Source: Candidatus Nitrososphaera evergladensis SR1 (GTDB taxonomy: Archaea > Thermoproteota > Nitrososphaeria > Nitrososphaerales > Nitrososphaeraceae). From it: 64,000 nt of DNA. This document shows, one piece after another, positions 41,912-51,095 of this stretch (its first letter is position 1; each line of letters begins with the position of its first letter). Location: assembly GCF_000730285.1 (NCBI RefSeq), contig NZ_CP007174.1, positions 744,001 through 808,000 of the forward strand. Reading direction: 5' to 3'. The position numbers were made by a program, and so were the translations under genes. The notes beneath the pieces were generated by a model, which saw only the letters and a list, made by a program, of their open reading frames with translations, did not search any database and was not told the origin of the DNA.

Positions 41912-42247
41912 TTGCAAGCTACACACCGCCATTATTTCTTAAAAAAGTATACACAGCAAGCAGATGCAAAACTCATTAAGATAACGGAATCGGAAGTTCA
42001 ACAGAAACTTTGTTTGGCTTGTCGTAACATCTGCCAAAGACATCCTGATGCTACACAAAAGCTTGCACATTATTCTAGAGGATGGTGGTGCAGGCTATGT
42101 GAGAGATCTTTTACCATAGGACCGCGCTGTCCATGCTGTGGAATGTTAATGAGAGCAGCCACGCGACGTGCCAAAGGAAAGGTGAAAGACCATGTGCCAG
42201 ATATCTTGCGGACCATGTCTACACAGCGATTCAGCGTGGCGGCCTAG
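41912..42247 (+). CDS. Zinc-ribbon hypothetical protein, start uncertain
   Basis: 111 residues if TTG 41912 is used; a TATA-like CTTAAAAAAG lies at about 41938, inside the frame, so the true start may be further on, and no ATG in frame is close. Cys pairs LCLACRNICQRH and WCRLCERSFTIGPRCPCCG suggest two zinc sites. A C-terminal basic stretch (ATRRAKGKVKDHVP) follows. Function unknown. Confidence 0.5.
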   Translation: MQATHRHYFLKKYTQQADAKLIKITESEVQQKLCLACRNICQRHPDATQKLAHYSRGWWCRLCERSFTIGPRCPCCGMLMRAATRRAKGKVKDHVPDILRTMSTQRFSVAA

Positions 42248-42454
42248 CTCAGGTATAAGCAAGCAAATCAAAGAATTCTGGCCCATCCCCGTCGACTAAT
42301 GGAGGCATACTGAGGATAAACTTATGGCGGGAATGGACCTCCATTGCAGGCTGTTGACGTCTGTCGGCATAGTACCTTCGTCTGGCTATCCTTAAAGAAT
42401 TTTGTATACAGTGCAAACTGTACCAGTTAAGGACACAACAAGATAGCTAAGGAA

Positions 42455-42691
42455 TCAAGGCAAAATCCATTCTCTACCTTGATTCATAGGTCCTGCTCTT
42501 TCTTTAGCAATCCTTTGTGCTTTTCTTGGATGGATGTATGTTATCCCTTTCAATAGGTCTCGTGCTTGAACCTCATTCAGGCGCTTAACAAAGTCCACAC
42601 TTACGCCCATCTCTATCAGCGTTGTCCTGGGAGAATCATCATCCTTGTTGGTCGTAGAGGCTAGTAACTCGGTACTTCGTGACTTTGGCAT
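42455..42691 (-). CDS. Small hypothetical protein
   Basis: 78 residues. A polar N-terminal third, then helices IEMGVSVDFVKRLNEVQARD and LLKGITYIHPRKAQRIAKER; may bind nucleic acid or protein. ATG 42691 has GAGGAG just upstream and a TATA-like CATATACATAAG at about 42737, so both signals agree. Confidence 0.55.
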   Translation of the reverse strand: MPKSRSTELLASTTNKDDDSPRTTLIEMGVSVDFVKRLNEVQARDLLKGITYIHPRKAQRIAKERAGPMNQGREWILP

Positions 42692-42980
42692 CTCCTCTTT
42701 CTCTCTCTTTCTCTCATCGACGGGAGACTACTCTTATGTATATGAGGCTAAGAGTTCTACTAGACGTAGCTTACTATAAAAAATACCAGAAAAAGGGGAT
42801 ATGCTTGGCAACCTATGAGATAATGCACCAAGGCAGCTAATCAGCTCGGTTCTGTTGCAAAGGCGACTGATTTCGGGGCGCGTTGCAATTCGACTGATGA
42901 CAAGCCAACTTAGAGCCAGAATTGGCAATATCCAAACGTTTGGACAAACTCCTATATCTTTGGCGACCACGTAGAGAACT

Positions 42981-43763
42981 ATGCGCATTGGTAGGACAGT
43001 CGGCACAATATCCTTAGTAGTCATAGTATTGACAGGAGCGACAGTATTAGTTTTATTATCGACATGGAACATCGCAGAGAGCGGCTCTGCCTTTGCCTCT
43101 GAAATGACTGACATACAAACGGAATCAAACGATGAGGAAAAAGTGCCTACAAGTGTCAATGAGTTTTATCCGGTTATCACAGAAAGATGGACTGGTCCTA
43201 ACGTTACCGCCGTAACCAATGAAATGGAAGCAACGTACACAGCTAATTTTGATGTAAAGTTTCCAAGAGAGATGCCATCAAGCAATTACAAACTTCAGCT
43301 TGGACTTGTTAGTCATGAATATGGTAATCATAACTACGATGACAACAACCATGTGTTTCTCTTTTACTCTGAGGAGCGTATTACAAATAAACTGACATTG
43401 AACCAATTCTGGGAGCAGGGTGGAATCTGGGTTGTTTACAACAAGAATCTTACAATGGTTCAAAACAATTTTCCAGAATCTAAAGGCTCTGAAAATTATG
43501 GCGAATGGAACCCGACATGGTTCAATTTGACAGACACGCTTATTGCAGCCAAAGAATCAGGGATGGATGTCTATGAGACTGAGATTAATGGACACTACGT
43601 AGTTGCCATAGAAGCTCAGGATAGAGAGTTTCAGGGATTTACTGTCCATGACCCTGCTCAGGTGGAGTTTATGGCTGGAAACACGCATGTCATGCTGCGA
43701 GGATACCAAGATACTGAAGAGCTGATAGAAATAGCGGAGTCGATGTGGTTTGATCCAAGTTGA
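42981..43763 (+). CDS. Membrane-anchored extracytoplasmic protein, DUF4367-like C-terminus
   Basis: 260 residues. Anchor helix VGTISLVVIVLTGATVLVLL, then a polar ectodomain with several N-glycosylation-type sites (NVTAVTNE, NLTMVQNNF, NLTDTL). The end, GNTHVMLRGYQDTEELIEIA followed by ESMW, resembles the closing helix of DUF4367. No catalytic motif. Stands alone. Confidence 0.65.
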   Translation: MRIGRTVGTISLVVIVLTGATVLVLLSTWNIAESGSAFASEMTDIQTESNDEEKVPTSVNEFYPVITERWTGPNVTAVTNEMEATYTANFDVKFPREMPSSNYKLQLGLVSHEYGNHNYDDNNHVFLFYSEERITNKLTLNQFWEQGGIWVVYNKNLTMVQNNFPESKGSENYGEWNPTWFNLTDTLIAAKESGMDVYETEINGHYVVAIEAQDREFQGFTVHDPAQVEFMAGNTHVMLRGYQDTEELIEIAESMWFDPS

Positions 43764-44329
43764 CCTTCGCCATCATGAATGGCTCTAGCTATCCTTTTTC
43801 TCTTTCGCCGCCAATCGCATGAGGGCTTCGGGTTATCATTTATTTCGTCGTGAAATAGAACAATCTCCAAAAGTGCTTTAGCATTATCATAATAAACAAA
43901 CCCAACGAAGGTACACCAACGTCTTCTGTGTTCATCATACCCGCGCCTGACATCTATTGGCTAGGACTCTTAAGGGGAGGATGTTGGCGCGGGTAATTAT
44001 ACTCTTCAACAAGAAATCAGAAAGGTCAGGGTTGGCTGGCGCAAATTGCAAGCCAATGCCTGCAGTCCAGCCCGTGCCTGACCCCACAAATGGAGTTTGT
44101 TGTACTCTCTCAGCTTCGCATTCATGCATTTAAGGAAAGAGTCTAAGAAATTGAGACCGTCGCGATAGTGAATCTAAACACTTGTAGATACAAGCTTTGA
44201 TGGCATAACAAGGTTAATCGAGTGTTTTATAATGCTGCTTCGAAGAAGGAATACTACATATACCCCATGTTAGCGGTCTTGCCCCTGACTGCTAGTGCTG
44301 TGGTTTTCATTGTCGGAGAGACAGGACCA
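43764..44329. other. Gap with no gene seen
   Basis: Several short frames without convincing composition. It lies directly downstream of the decayed integrase, so it may be leftover element DNA. Confidence 0.35.
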
Positions 44330-45095
44330 TTAAACAATCTGCGTCATCAAGGCTTCAACCAAATTCCTAACCCTTTCTGTATTCTTGTCGAAATCTGGCC
44401 TGAAATAATGCCGGGCAAAAACAGTCTTTGGTATTCTACCTTGAAGCAGGTCAATAAGCTCAGACTCGATGCCATTCATGCGAAGATAGGTGGAGAATAT
44501 CTTGCGACAATAGCCCATGTTCAATGAAGTCTCTCCTCTTTAGCATTAGCCTAAATGCATTATATCCGCAGTCAGGTGAGTCTTTCGCCAGCTTGAGTAT
44601 TTCCTCTGTTACGAGGCTGATGAAAGCCTTCTTTGTACGGCGTACGAAGATTGAAGGATATTGGAAGTGCTCCAAAGTCAGGCGGCCTTTGTTTAGGTAC
44701 TTGGCGGGATCATTTTGGATAAGATGGATGCTCTGAAATGCTTCATCAAGACGCAAACCGGTCAGCGTACAAAAGCGAAGGATATTGGCATAGTCAGAAG
44801 GAATCGTCCTGCAAGTATCCGAAAGCCACGTAAGCATGATTTCCTACTTGTTCTTTCCACCATAGATTTCATTGAATGCATATAGCCCATCATCAATCGA
44901 CCATTTCAGTTGGTACTGTTCTTTGATAGTCTTCCAGTCAGCATAACAGCCATAGTATTTTGACAGGTTAGCCAACGCTCGCATGGCATGTTGTCTATTC
45001 TTTGGTGTCAATGTCAGAAGCTCCGAAGCATTTCCAATTTGCAGAATGTATTCGTACTTCCTTGCAAATCTGATTAGTCGACTAGCTATTCCTTT
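44330..45095 (-). pseudogene. Decayed archaeal tyrosine recombinase (SSV-type integrase)
   Basis: Three pieces. N-terminal: RLIRFARKYEYILQIGNASE, NRQHAMRALANLSKYYGCYA, ending with an in-frame TAG near 44846-44850. Middle: TGLRLDEAFQSIHLI (catalytic Arg), HFQYPSIFVRRTKKAFISLV. A frameshift near 44524 leads to YCRKIFSTYLRMNGIESELI, then DLLQGRIPKTVFARHYFRPD with the Tyr nucleophile. The gene is dead, but the core order R-K-R-H/Y is recognisable. Confidence 0.75.
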
Positions 45096-45135
45096 TCATC
45101 TCTCTTTGTTTATCCAATTCTGAAATCCATCAAAA

Positions 45136-45158
45136 CTAGGTGGGATTCGGAGACACGA
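45136..45158 (-). other. Second tRNA 3'-end-like fragment beside the integrase 5' end
   Basis: The minus strand sequence starting TCGTGTCTCCGAATCCCACC matches 20 of 23 positions of the tRNA fragment at 39538-39560. It lies about 40 bp upstream of the decayed integrase N-terminus, where SSV-type integrase genes carry their attachment site. Orientation is opposite to the 39.5 kb copy. Confidence 0.5.
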
Positions 45159-45503
45159 GCTGCCATTACTGGTGGGTTTCAAAGATCCGGCGATTTAGGT
45201 TCCTAGGACTCAAGAGCAGCACGATGGTTCTGTCAGCCATAGGTATGGAATCTGTGACCCTTGAAATCACATGCAAGGCTGGCTGAATTATTATTGAATT
45301 AGCCATCATAGAAATATGTCCCATAATCAAGTGGGGATGGGGGTACAAAATGCAGCTGCATTACCAACAGCAGAACTCAAGATGAATAATTTTTTTTAAA
45401 AAGGTTAGAAAAAAGAAAAAGAGAAGGTGCCCACCCCTCATCATCTGTTTGACGTTTGTGGGCTTTATTGTCTGCGCGATCGCTCTAGGTCGTTACCTCG
45501 TTC
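45159..45503. other. Gap with no gene seen
   Basis: No convincing gene. An A/T-run (TTTTTTTTAAAAAGG) at about 45390-45404 and a G/A-rich tract follow it, possibly the end of the next transcript. Confidence 0.3.
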
Positions 45504-45761
45504 TTAACTAGTCATGTTTCCGCCAGTCTGGTTTCCGCCGGTCATGTTTCCACCTGGAGCTGGAGGTGCTGGAGGCGGTGCTTGGTCTGGATTTCCTTCA
45601 AATGCTGTTGAGGTTGTGTTTCCGCCAGTCTGGTTTCCACCCGGCATTGTCGCGTTTTGAGCAAAAGCAACCGGTGTTGCTATCGCCAGTGATACGACGA
45701 CAAAGCCTGCAGCTAGCAACGCAAAGGTGAATGCCTTTTTGTTTCCTGTTAGACTTGACAT
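45504..45761 (-). CDS. Short exported MSSLTGN-family protein, Gly/Asn/Pro-rich
   Basis: 85 residues from ATG 45761. Begins MSSLTGNKKAFTFALLAAGF, signal peptide ending near AFAQN, then a low-complexity body (GGNQTGGNTTSTAFEGNPDQ, APPPAPPAPGGN, GGNMTGGNQT). It has lost or never had the PepSY domain of its relatives. Many N-x-T sequences suggest glycosylation. Promoter nearly identical to that at 39.36 kb. Confidence 0.65.
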   Translation of the reverse strand: MSSLTGNKKAFTFALLAAGFVVVSLAIATPVAFAQNATMPGGNQTGGNTTSTAFEGNPDQAPPPAPPAPGGNMTGGNQTGGNMTS

Positions 45762-46034
45762 CGCTGAAATATTCAACAATACTGATTATAAAGGCTTGAG
45801 CAAAAATGATAGGTATCGAGATTATGAGGAACATTTAGGGCAAAATTTGTAAATCATTATTTTGACTGTAATATGTCTGGAAGCTTTTCCGGCCTTATTT
45901 TTCCATTTGATGCAACTTTGTGTATGTTTTTTGCAATCCTGCGCAACTATGGAGATTCGGCACGAGAAAAATGAACGCAAACAGTTTGAAAAAAAGAGAG
46001 AGAAATAAAAAAGGGGGGAAAGATTAAAACCGCG

Positions 46035-46754
46035 TCAAAAAACGCCTCCGATCCCAAGATCGCCCATGGGCGTGCCTTCCGAAGTGGTAAGTATGCTTCC
46101 TGTTCTTGGGTCCACAACTACCTGAAAGAGCATTCCATCGTTTACATTGACCACGGTGATATTGTACACTGGATTGCCCTGCATCACCTCAAAGCTGCCT
46201 GCAATTGCTGCGCCGTTGGCAAATTGCCCTTCTGCAGTGCTGGCAGCGTCCACAAGCGTCGCAGTCAAGTTTCCGGCATTTGACAAATTCTCTCCTACTT
46301 GACCGATTGTGCTTAGAGGTCTTGCTTCAGAAGTACCAAGTACCCTTCCATTGCTTGGATCGATGAACACGCTGTAGACAGTGCTATTGTCCAAGTTGGC
46401 TACTGTGGTGTTGTAAACTAGAAAGCTCTGCACTACATCAAGATGACCCGAGACTACGGTTCCGTTGGCGACCTGATTCTCTGCCGTATCTGATGCATCG
46501 ACAAACGTTGCGTTCAGGTTTTCATTCAAGAAATCCTTTGCTGCCTGCTTGGCGTTTATAGTGCCGTTTGTCTGAAGAGAAAATGATGATGTTTGCTGCG
46601 TGGCATTACCTTCTGTCGGATTGACTGGAACTTGTGCAGAAGCAGAAGGCATAGTTACTACTACTGCTGCCAATGATGCAACTGCAAAGCCAATAGCCGA
46701 CAACAGAGCGGGAATAAACAACCTCTTCTTTTCGTTTCCTGTTAGGCCTGACAT
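46035..46754 (-). CDS. Exported protein with two PepSY-like domains
   Basis: 239 residues. MSGLTGNEKKRLFIPALLSA start and a signal peptide ending near ASAQV; then two PepSY-like repeats, NAKQAAKDFLNENLNATFVD with GRVLGTSEARPL, and NLTATLVDAASTAEGQFANG with GSILTTSEGTPM. The first repeat resembles that of 38647-39351. PepSY domains often inhibit or bind peptidases; here none is nearby. Extracytoplasmic. Confidence 0.75.
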   Translation of the reverse strand: MSGLTGNEKKRLFIPALLSAIGFAVASLAAVVVTMPSASAQVPVNPTEGNATQQTSSFSLQTNGTINAKQAAKDFLNENLNATFVDASDTAENQVANGTVVSGHLDVVQSFLVYNTTVANLDNSTVYSVFIDPSNGRVLGTSEARPLSTIGQVGENLSNAGNLTATLVDAASTAEGQFANGAAIAGSFEVMQGNPVYNITVVNVNDGMLFQVVVDPRTGSILTTSEGTPMGDLGIGGVF

Positions 46755-46860
46755 TACTACATTCTTGTAGCTATGATTTTAAAGAATTGAGAAAAAATAG
46801 TAGTTAAGAAAATTACTGAAAACTCTGCTAGAATCTACCGGTTGCTTTGCCGTATTGTTA

Positions 46861-47316
46861 TTATCTGTTATTGCTACTATTGTTGTTATTATTATTTGCA
46901 GGTTCGTCCTCGTCAAATTTCTTGTCAATTTCCTCTTGGAGCTTTTTGTACCTGTCGTATTTCTTGGTCCACTTGGAAAGCACAAGCCACTGCCTTATGC
47001 CAATTCCAAGCCACACTATGGACACTATCCATGGAAGCTGCCTGAGAAATACCCTTTCCTGGTGTATCTCACGAAATCCTCCCGGGCCCGGCATGAAAGG
47101 CTCTGTAAGGGCGTTTACAATCAGAAACGTCAAAGGCGGCACTATCATCCCTGTCAGGACCATGACGATGAACAGCCGCTTTGTCCTGTTGAGCTCAAAA
47201 ATTATGCCGTCTATTATCTTGAAGAGGTTCTCGCTCTTGTGGCTTTTACCTTCGTCACTAGACAATTCCCGGATTGCCCTCCTCAATTGATGTGCAAACA
47301 GAAAACTTTTCTTCAA
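46861..47316 (-). CDS. Membrane protein with coiled-coil tail
   Basis: 151 residues. Helical N-terminus, two membrane helices (TKRLFIVMVLTGMIVPPLTF and VFLRQLPWIVSIVWLGIGIR), then a coiled coil (KYDRYKKLQEEIDKKFDE) and an Asn tract (NNNNNNSSNN). The start codon overlaps the stop of the wHTH gene by 4 nt, so the two are coupled; the pair may be a sensor and its regulator. Confidence 0.65.
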   Translation of the reverse strand: MKKSFLFAHQLRRAIRELSSDEGKSHKSENLFKIIDGIIFELNRTKRLFIVMVLTGMIVPPLTFLIVNALTEPFMPGPGGFREIHQERVFLRQLPWIVSIVWLGIGIRQWLVLSKWTKKYDRYKKLQEEIDKKFDEDEPANNNNNNSSNNR

Positions 47317-47612
47317 TCATTTGTTGTGGTATCGCCCCTTGGAAACAGTTCTTCGTACGGCTCTAGGACCGCCCTGAGTATCTCCTTTCCTTTTTCAGAG
47401 ACGCTGTATTTTATTATCATCTTGCTCCCCCACGGCTCTTCTTTTCTGTTTATCATGCCCTTGTTGACCATCTCGTCAAGTATTTCCCTGTGCTTTGCGT
47501 TGTTGAGGCCACAGTAGCTCATGAGTTTACTCTGGTTCAACTCTCCATGCTCGTACAGCTTGAGTATGATGTCCTTCCTGATGTAGATCCTTTCTCGATA
47601 TTCATGCACCAA
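47313..47612 (-). CDS. Winged-helix transcriptional regulator
   Basis: 99 residues. IYIRKDIILKLYEHGELNQS, then LMSYCGLNNAKHREILDEMV (recognition helix) and a wing ending IIKYSVSEKGKEILRAV, characteristic of archaeal one-domain winged-helix proteins. Coupled to the membrane protein that follows. Confidence 0.8.
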   Translation of the reverse strand: MVHEYRERIYIRKDIILKLYEHGELNQSKLMSYCGLNNAKHREILDEMVNKGMINRKEEPWGSKMIIKYSVSEKGKEILRAVLEPYEELFPRGDTTTND

Positions 47613-47843
47613 TTCAACTCATGCAGTAATTGCCTATTCTCTTCATTCTGCCTTGTTTGCTCTCTATATAAATAAGTGATCATGCTTTCTGTTTCTTCTC
47701 TCAGAAGCGAGATGACGACAATAGCGCAATTCATGGATCAAAAAATGTCTTTCTTGCATCCTAAAAAGTACAAAGGTAACTATGTTACTTGTCATTTGTA
47801 AACAACGCTTATTACAAAACTTTCTTACATTTTTCTTCTGGGT

Positions 47844-48266
47844 ATGGCAATGGCTACAAAAAGAGTATTGTATTATGCTGCAGCCGCTGCCACTGCAGTA
47901 GGGGGCATCCTTCACCTCATTCTTGCTCCAAACATGCTTGGGTTCAACATTAACACGGGCCTATTTTTCCTCATAGGCGGGATTGCCCAGCTCTTCTGGG
48001 TCGTGCCGATGGTGAAAAGGTGGGGCAGACCGTGGTACGCAATAGGCATTGGCGGCACCGCGGTCTTGGTGGCGGTGTACTTTATCACGAGAATGCCGGG
48101 AAACCCGATCACCGGCAGGGGAGGCGGCGTGAATTCGATGGCAATTGCAGTCGAGGTCGCGCAGCTGGTGTTCATCGGCCTGTGCATTGCGATTCTTGCA
48201 ATGGCCGGGAAAAAGAAAGAAGAAGAGGAAGAAGAGGTCAACAAAAATGACAAAGCCGGAATCTGA
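47844..48266 (+). CDS. Four-helix membrane protein at the head of an ABC operon
   Basis: 140 residues with four helices (VLYYAAAAATAVGGILHLIL, TGLFFLIGGIAQLFWVVPMV, WYAIGIGGTAVLVAVYFITR, MAIAVEVAQLVFIGLCIAIL) and a Glu/Lys-rich tail. Overlaps the start of the ATPase gene by 20 nt. Possibly an auxiliary subunit of the exporter. Confidence 0.65.
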   Translation: MAMATKRVLYYAAAAATAVGGILHLILAPNMLGFNINTGLFFLIGGIAQLFWVVPMVKRWGRPWYAIGIGGTAVLVAVYFITRMPGNPITGRGGGVNSMAIAVEVAQLVFIGLCIAILAMAGKKKEEEEEEVNKNDKAGI

Positions 48267-48987
48267 CAAAGCGCAAGACATCACAGCAGTCCAGACTAAC
48301 GATATAGCGCTGGAAGCAAGGGACCTGTACAAAGTGTTTGACTCGGCCGCCGGCAAAGTGGTAGCCCTCAAGCACGCGACGTTTACAGTGCACAAAGGCG
48401 AGTTTGTGGCCATAGTCGGGCCTTCCGGAAGCGGCAAGTCCACTCTGCTCAACCTGCTCGGAGCCCTTGACAGGCCCACTTCGGGCAAGGTGATTATAAA
48501 CGGAGTAGACATTTTTTCGCTTGATGATCAGGAAATAGCTACGATGAGGAACAAGCTCATCGGCTTTATCTTCCAGTCGTACAACCTGATAAACAGGACA
48601 ACGGTCCTCAGAAACGTCGAGCTTCCCGCAATCGTGATGGAGATAGACAAGGAAGAAAGGCGCAACAGGGCGCTAAAAGTGCTTGAAGTGCTGGGAATAA
48701 AGGACAAGGCAAACTTCAAGCCAACGAACCTGAGTGGCGGCCAGCAGCAGCGAGTCGCCATTGCAAGATCGCTTATGAACAACCCTGCAATACTGCTTGC
48801 GGACGAGCCGACAGGAAACCTTGACACCAAGACTGGAAACGAGGTTTTTGCACTCTTGAAGATGTTGTCGCACAAGTTCCGCATGACCATAGTCATGGTG
48901 ACGCACAACCCCGAGCTGGCAGCGGCAACTGACCGGGCCATCTACGTCAGGGACGGCGGCATTGAAAAGGAGGTTCGAAACCTATGA
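48247..48987 (+). CDS. MacB/LolD-type ABC transporter ATPase
   Basis: 246 residues from ATG 48247; the longer frame to 48145 overlaps the membrane protein. Walker A AIVGPSGSGKSTLLNLLGAL, Q-loop LIGFIFQSYNLINRTTVLRN, signature LSGGQQQRVAIARSL, Walker B ILLADEPTGNLDTKTGNEVF, and H-loop VTHNPELAAATD. It powers the permease two genes on. Its stop overlaps the next start. Confidence 0.93.
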   Translation: MTKPESDKAQDITAVQTNDIALEARDLYKVFDSAAGKVVALKHATFTVHKGEFVAIVGPSGSGKSTLLNLLGALDRPTSGKVIINGVDIFSLDDQEIATMRNKLIGFIFQSYNLINRTTVLRNVELPAIVMEIDKEERRNRALKVLEVLGIKDKANFKPTNLSGGQQQRVAIARSLMNNPAILLADEPTGNLDTKTGNEVFALLKMLSHKFRMTIVMVTHNPELAAATDRAIYVRDGGIEKEVRNL

Positions 48988-51089
48988 TGTCATCCTATAC
49001 TGGCAAGAGGAACACTGGCGCGCAGATCCTGTCGATTTTATTGATCGGAACTCTGCTCTTTTCCCTTTCATCCGCTCTGAAAAACGCAAGCGCGGAGGGT
49101 GATCTGCCGCAACCATCCGAGAGGCAGATCATCGACGGTTCAGTGAGCGGCCCCGCATTTCTAAACGCGTACTGGACCGACCGTAGCGCAAGCACCTCGA
49201 CCGCGGATGTCAGAAAGGAAGTCGGGCCAGGAGATGGCGCATCGACTCTGGCCGTGGTAATGGTGAACAGGGGATTCTCTGCAATCACAGGCATTACCGG
49301 TTCGCTCACCCTGCCGCAGGGGTTCTCGTCCAACGGGCGGGCTTCTTCTAGCGACACTGCCGTTGCCACCGTTGACAGCGTGGTAGACGCAGGCCAGACG
49401 TTTATCCTGTACTTTGACCTTGACGTCTCTGACAGCACCCGCGTTGGGACGTACAACACGGCGCTAAAGGTGGAATACCAGAGGTTGTATGAAACCGGGA
49501 GCCCGCGGACCAGCGAGGACACAATCCCATTCAGGTTGACGGGTAAGGTCATCCTTGACCCAGTCGCAGTAACCCATAACCTGGTCCCAGGCGTGTCAAA
49601 CAACGTCGACATTGCGATAAGGAACACGGGCAGCGCGCCTGCGACCGGCGTGATAGTATCAATGACCGGCATCAGCATAAACGGCGGGTCGACAAGCACC
49701 ATTGAAAGCTCCTCGGGATCAACAATCCGGCCGCAGATAACCAACTTTGGGACAAACACCTTTACCATCGGCACCATACCGGCAAGATCAAACGCCACGT
49801 TTACCACCGCTCTCTTTCCCAACATATCTGCAGGCGGAAACACTGCTGGCATACAATTGCAAATCACGTACAACGACGCTACAGGCAGTGCCAAGACCCT
49901 GACCCCTGCGGTAGGCGTCATCGTGCTGCAAAATGCGCCTTCTATCATTGCCGTGAGGGCTTCGTCAGGAGAGAACCAGACTGATAACCGCATAGTTGCC
50001 GGCAAGGCAGACAACTTTGTCCTTGAAATCGCAAACAAGGGCACCAGCCTGATAACAAATGCGGTCGTGACCATGCAGTCATCATCGACTTCGTTGAACA
50101 TACTTGGCGATTCAAAGTGGGCTGTAGATCAAATCGAACCTGGCTCGCAGGCCAAGCTTGAAACTCAGGTGTTTGCATCAACCTCGCTTATCGGCAACCC
50201 TGCAACGTTTGACGTAACGATTGACTATATTCTGGACGGGTCGCCCAAGACGGAAAAGTACGTCCTTGGGACATATGTTGACGGCGAAATATCGCTCCGC
50301 ATCTATGATTTGTCAATTAACTACGTCGGAGCAACGCCTACCCTCGTCGGCAACATACTCAATGAGGGCAACACTGCGGCATTTTTCACAACCATCGAGC
50401 TGGTGCAAACACCTGGACAAAACCAGCTTGCCACGCGGGGCAACTTTACCGGCGCCGGCGAGTTCAATCCGCAACAACAACCGCAGCAGAACAACAACTC
50501 GCCAGGCGGCAACGGGCAATCCAATCCACTCGGTTCCCTGTTCCCACAACAACAGAACAATGCCGCGAACAATAACAATGGCAACGGCAATGGGGGCGGA
50601 CAATTCCGCAGAAACAACAACAACACTGCCTTTGCTCCTCCTGCCCCGCAGTACCTCGGCGACCTGACTGCAAACTCACCACTTCCATTCAGCATACCGC
50701 TGAACATCCAGCGCGCTGAACCTGGCACTTTGTATCCAGTAACTGTCAAGATTACCTACAAGGATAACCTGAGGAACTCCCACGAGTTTGTGACCAGCGG
50801 AAACGCCGTTGTCGCATCGCAGCAGCAGGTGGCGAACATAACTCTTGGCGGGCGGACCCAGAACCCTGTCGGAGGTCCATTATTCATGCTGATAATAGTA
50901 GGTGCCGCGATTGGCGCAGCTACAGCCGCCTTCTTTGTCATCAGGAAAAAGCGTGCAAAAAACAAGAAGAAGCTAAACACCCCGGGAAACGGTCCTGACA
51001 AGCGAAAGAACATCGAAGACATACTTGAAAACCCTGCCGCCACTGACGTAGCAAAGACGAAGGATGATCCGTCAACAACAACAAAGTGA
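48984..51089 (+). CDS. Large exported protein with C-terminal membrane anchor (COG1361-like)
   Basis: 701 residues. Signal peptide near residues 12-32, then beta-sandwich domains of about 100 residues (NRGFSAITGITGSLTLPQGF, NTGSAPATGVIVSMTGISIN, NKGTSLITNAVVTMQSSSTS, LNEGNTAAFFTTIELVQTPG) like archaeal S-layer/NEW3 proteins. An Asn/Gln/Gly linker (residues about 495-555) precedes a last domain, a membrane helix (GPLFMLIIVGAAIGAATAAF) and a basic tail. Between the ATPase and the permease, it plays the part that MacA has in bacteria. Confidence 0.8.
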   Translation: MMSSYTGKRNTGAQILSILLIGTLLFSLSSALKNASAEGDLPQPSERQIIDGSVSGPAFLNAYWTDRSASTSTADVRKEVGPGDGASTLAVVMVNRGFSAITGITGSLTLPQGFSSNGRASSSDTAVATVDSVVDAGQTFILYFDLDVSDSTRVGTYNTALKVEYQRLYETGSPRTSEDTIPFRLTGKVILDPVAVTHNLVPGVSNNVDIAIRNTGSAPATGVIVSMTGISINGGSTSTIESSSGSTIRPQITNFGTNTFTIGTIPARSNATFTTALFPNISAGGNTAGIQLQITYNDATGSAKTLTPAVGVIVLQNAPSIIAVRASSGENQTDNRIVAGKADNFVLEIANKGTSLITNAVVTMQSSSTSLNILGDSKWAVDQIEPGSQAKLETQVFASTSLIGNPATFDVTIDYILDGSPKTEKYVLGTYVDGEISLRIYDLSINYVGATPTLVGNILNEGNTAAFFTTIELVQTPGQNQLATRGNFTGAGEFNPQQQPQQNNNSPGGNGQSNPLGSLFPQQQNNAANNNNGNGNGGGQFRRNNNNTAFAPPAPQYLGDLTANSPLPFSIPLNIQRAEPGTLYPVTVKITYKDNLRNSHEFVTSGNAVVASQQQVANITLGGRTQNPVGGPLFMLIIVGAAIGAATAAFFVIRKKRAKNKKKLNTPGNGPDKRKNIEDILENPAATDVAKTKDDPSTTTK

Positions 51090-51095
51090 TGCGCA

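Noticed and set aside
42405-42424. TATACAGTGCAAACTGTACC as a promoter box
   Set aside because: No gene starts downstream in either direction at a suitable distance.
48995-50101. Open frame of 368 codons on the minus strand
   Set aside because: Antisense to the exported protein at 48984-51089; no motifs and shadow-type composition.
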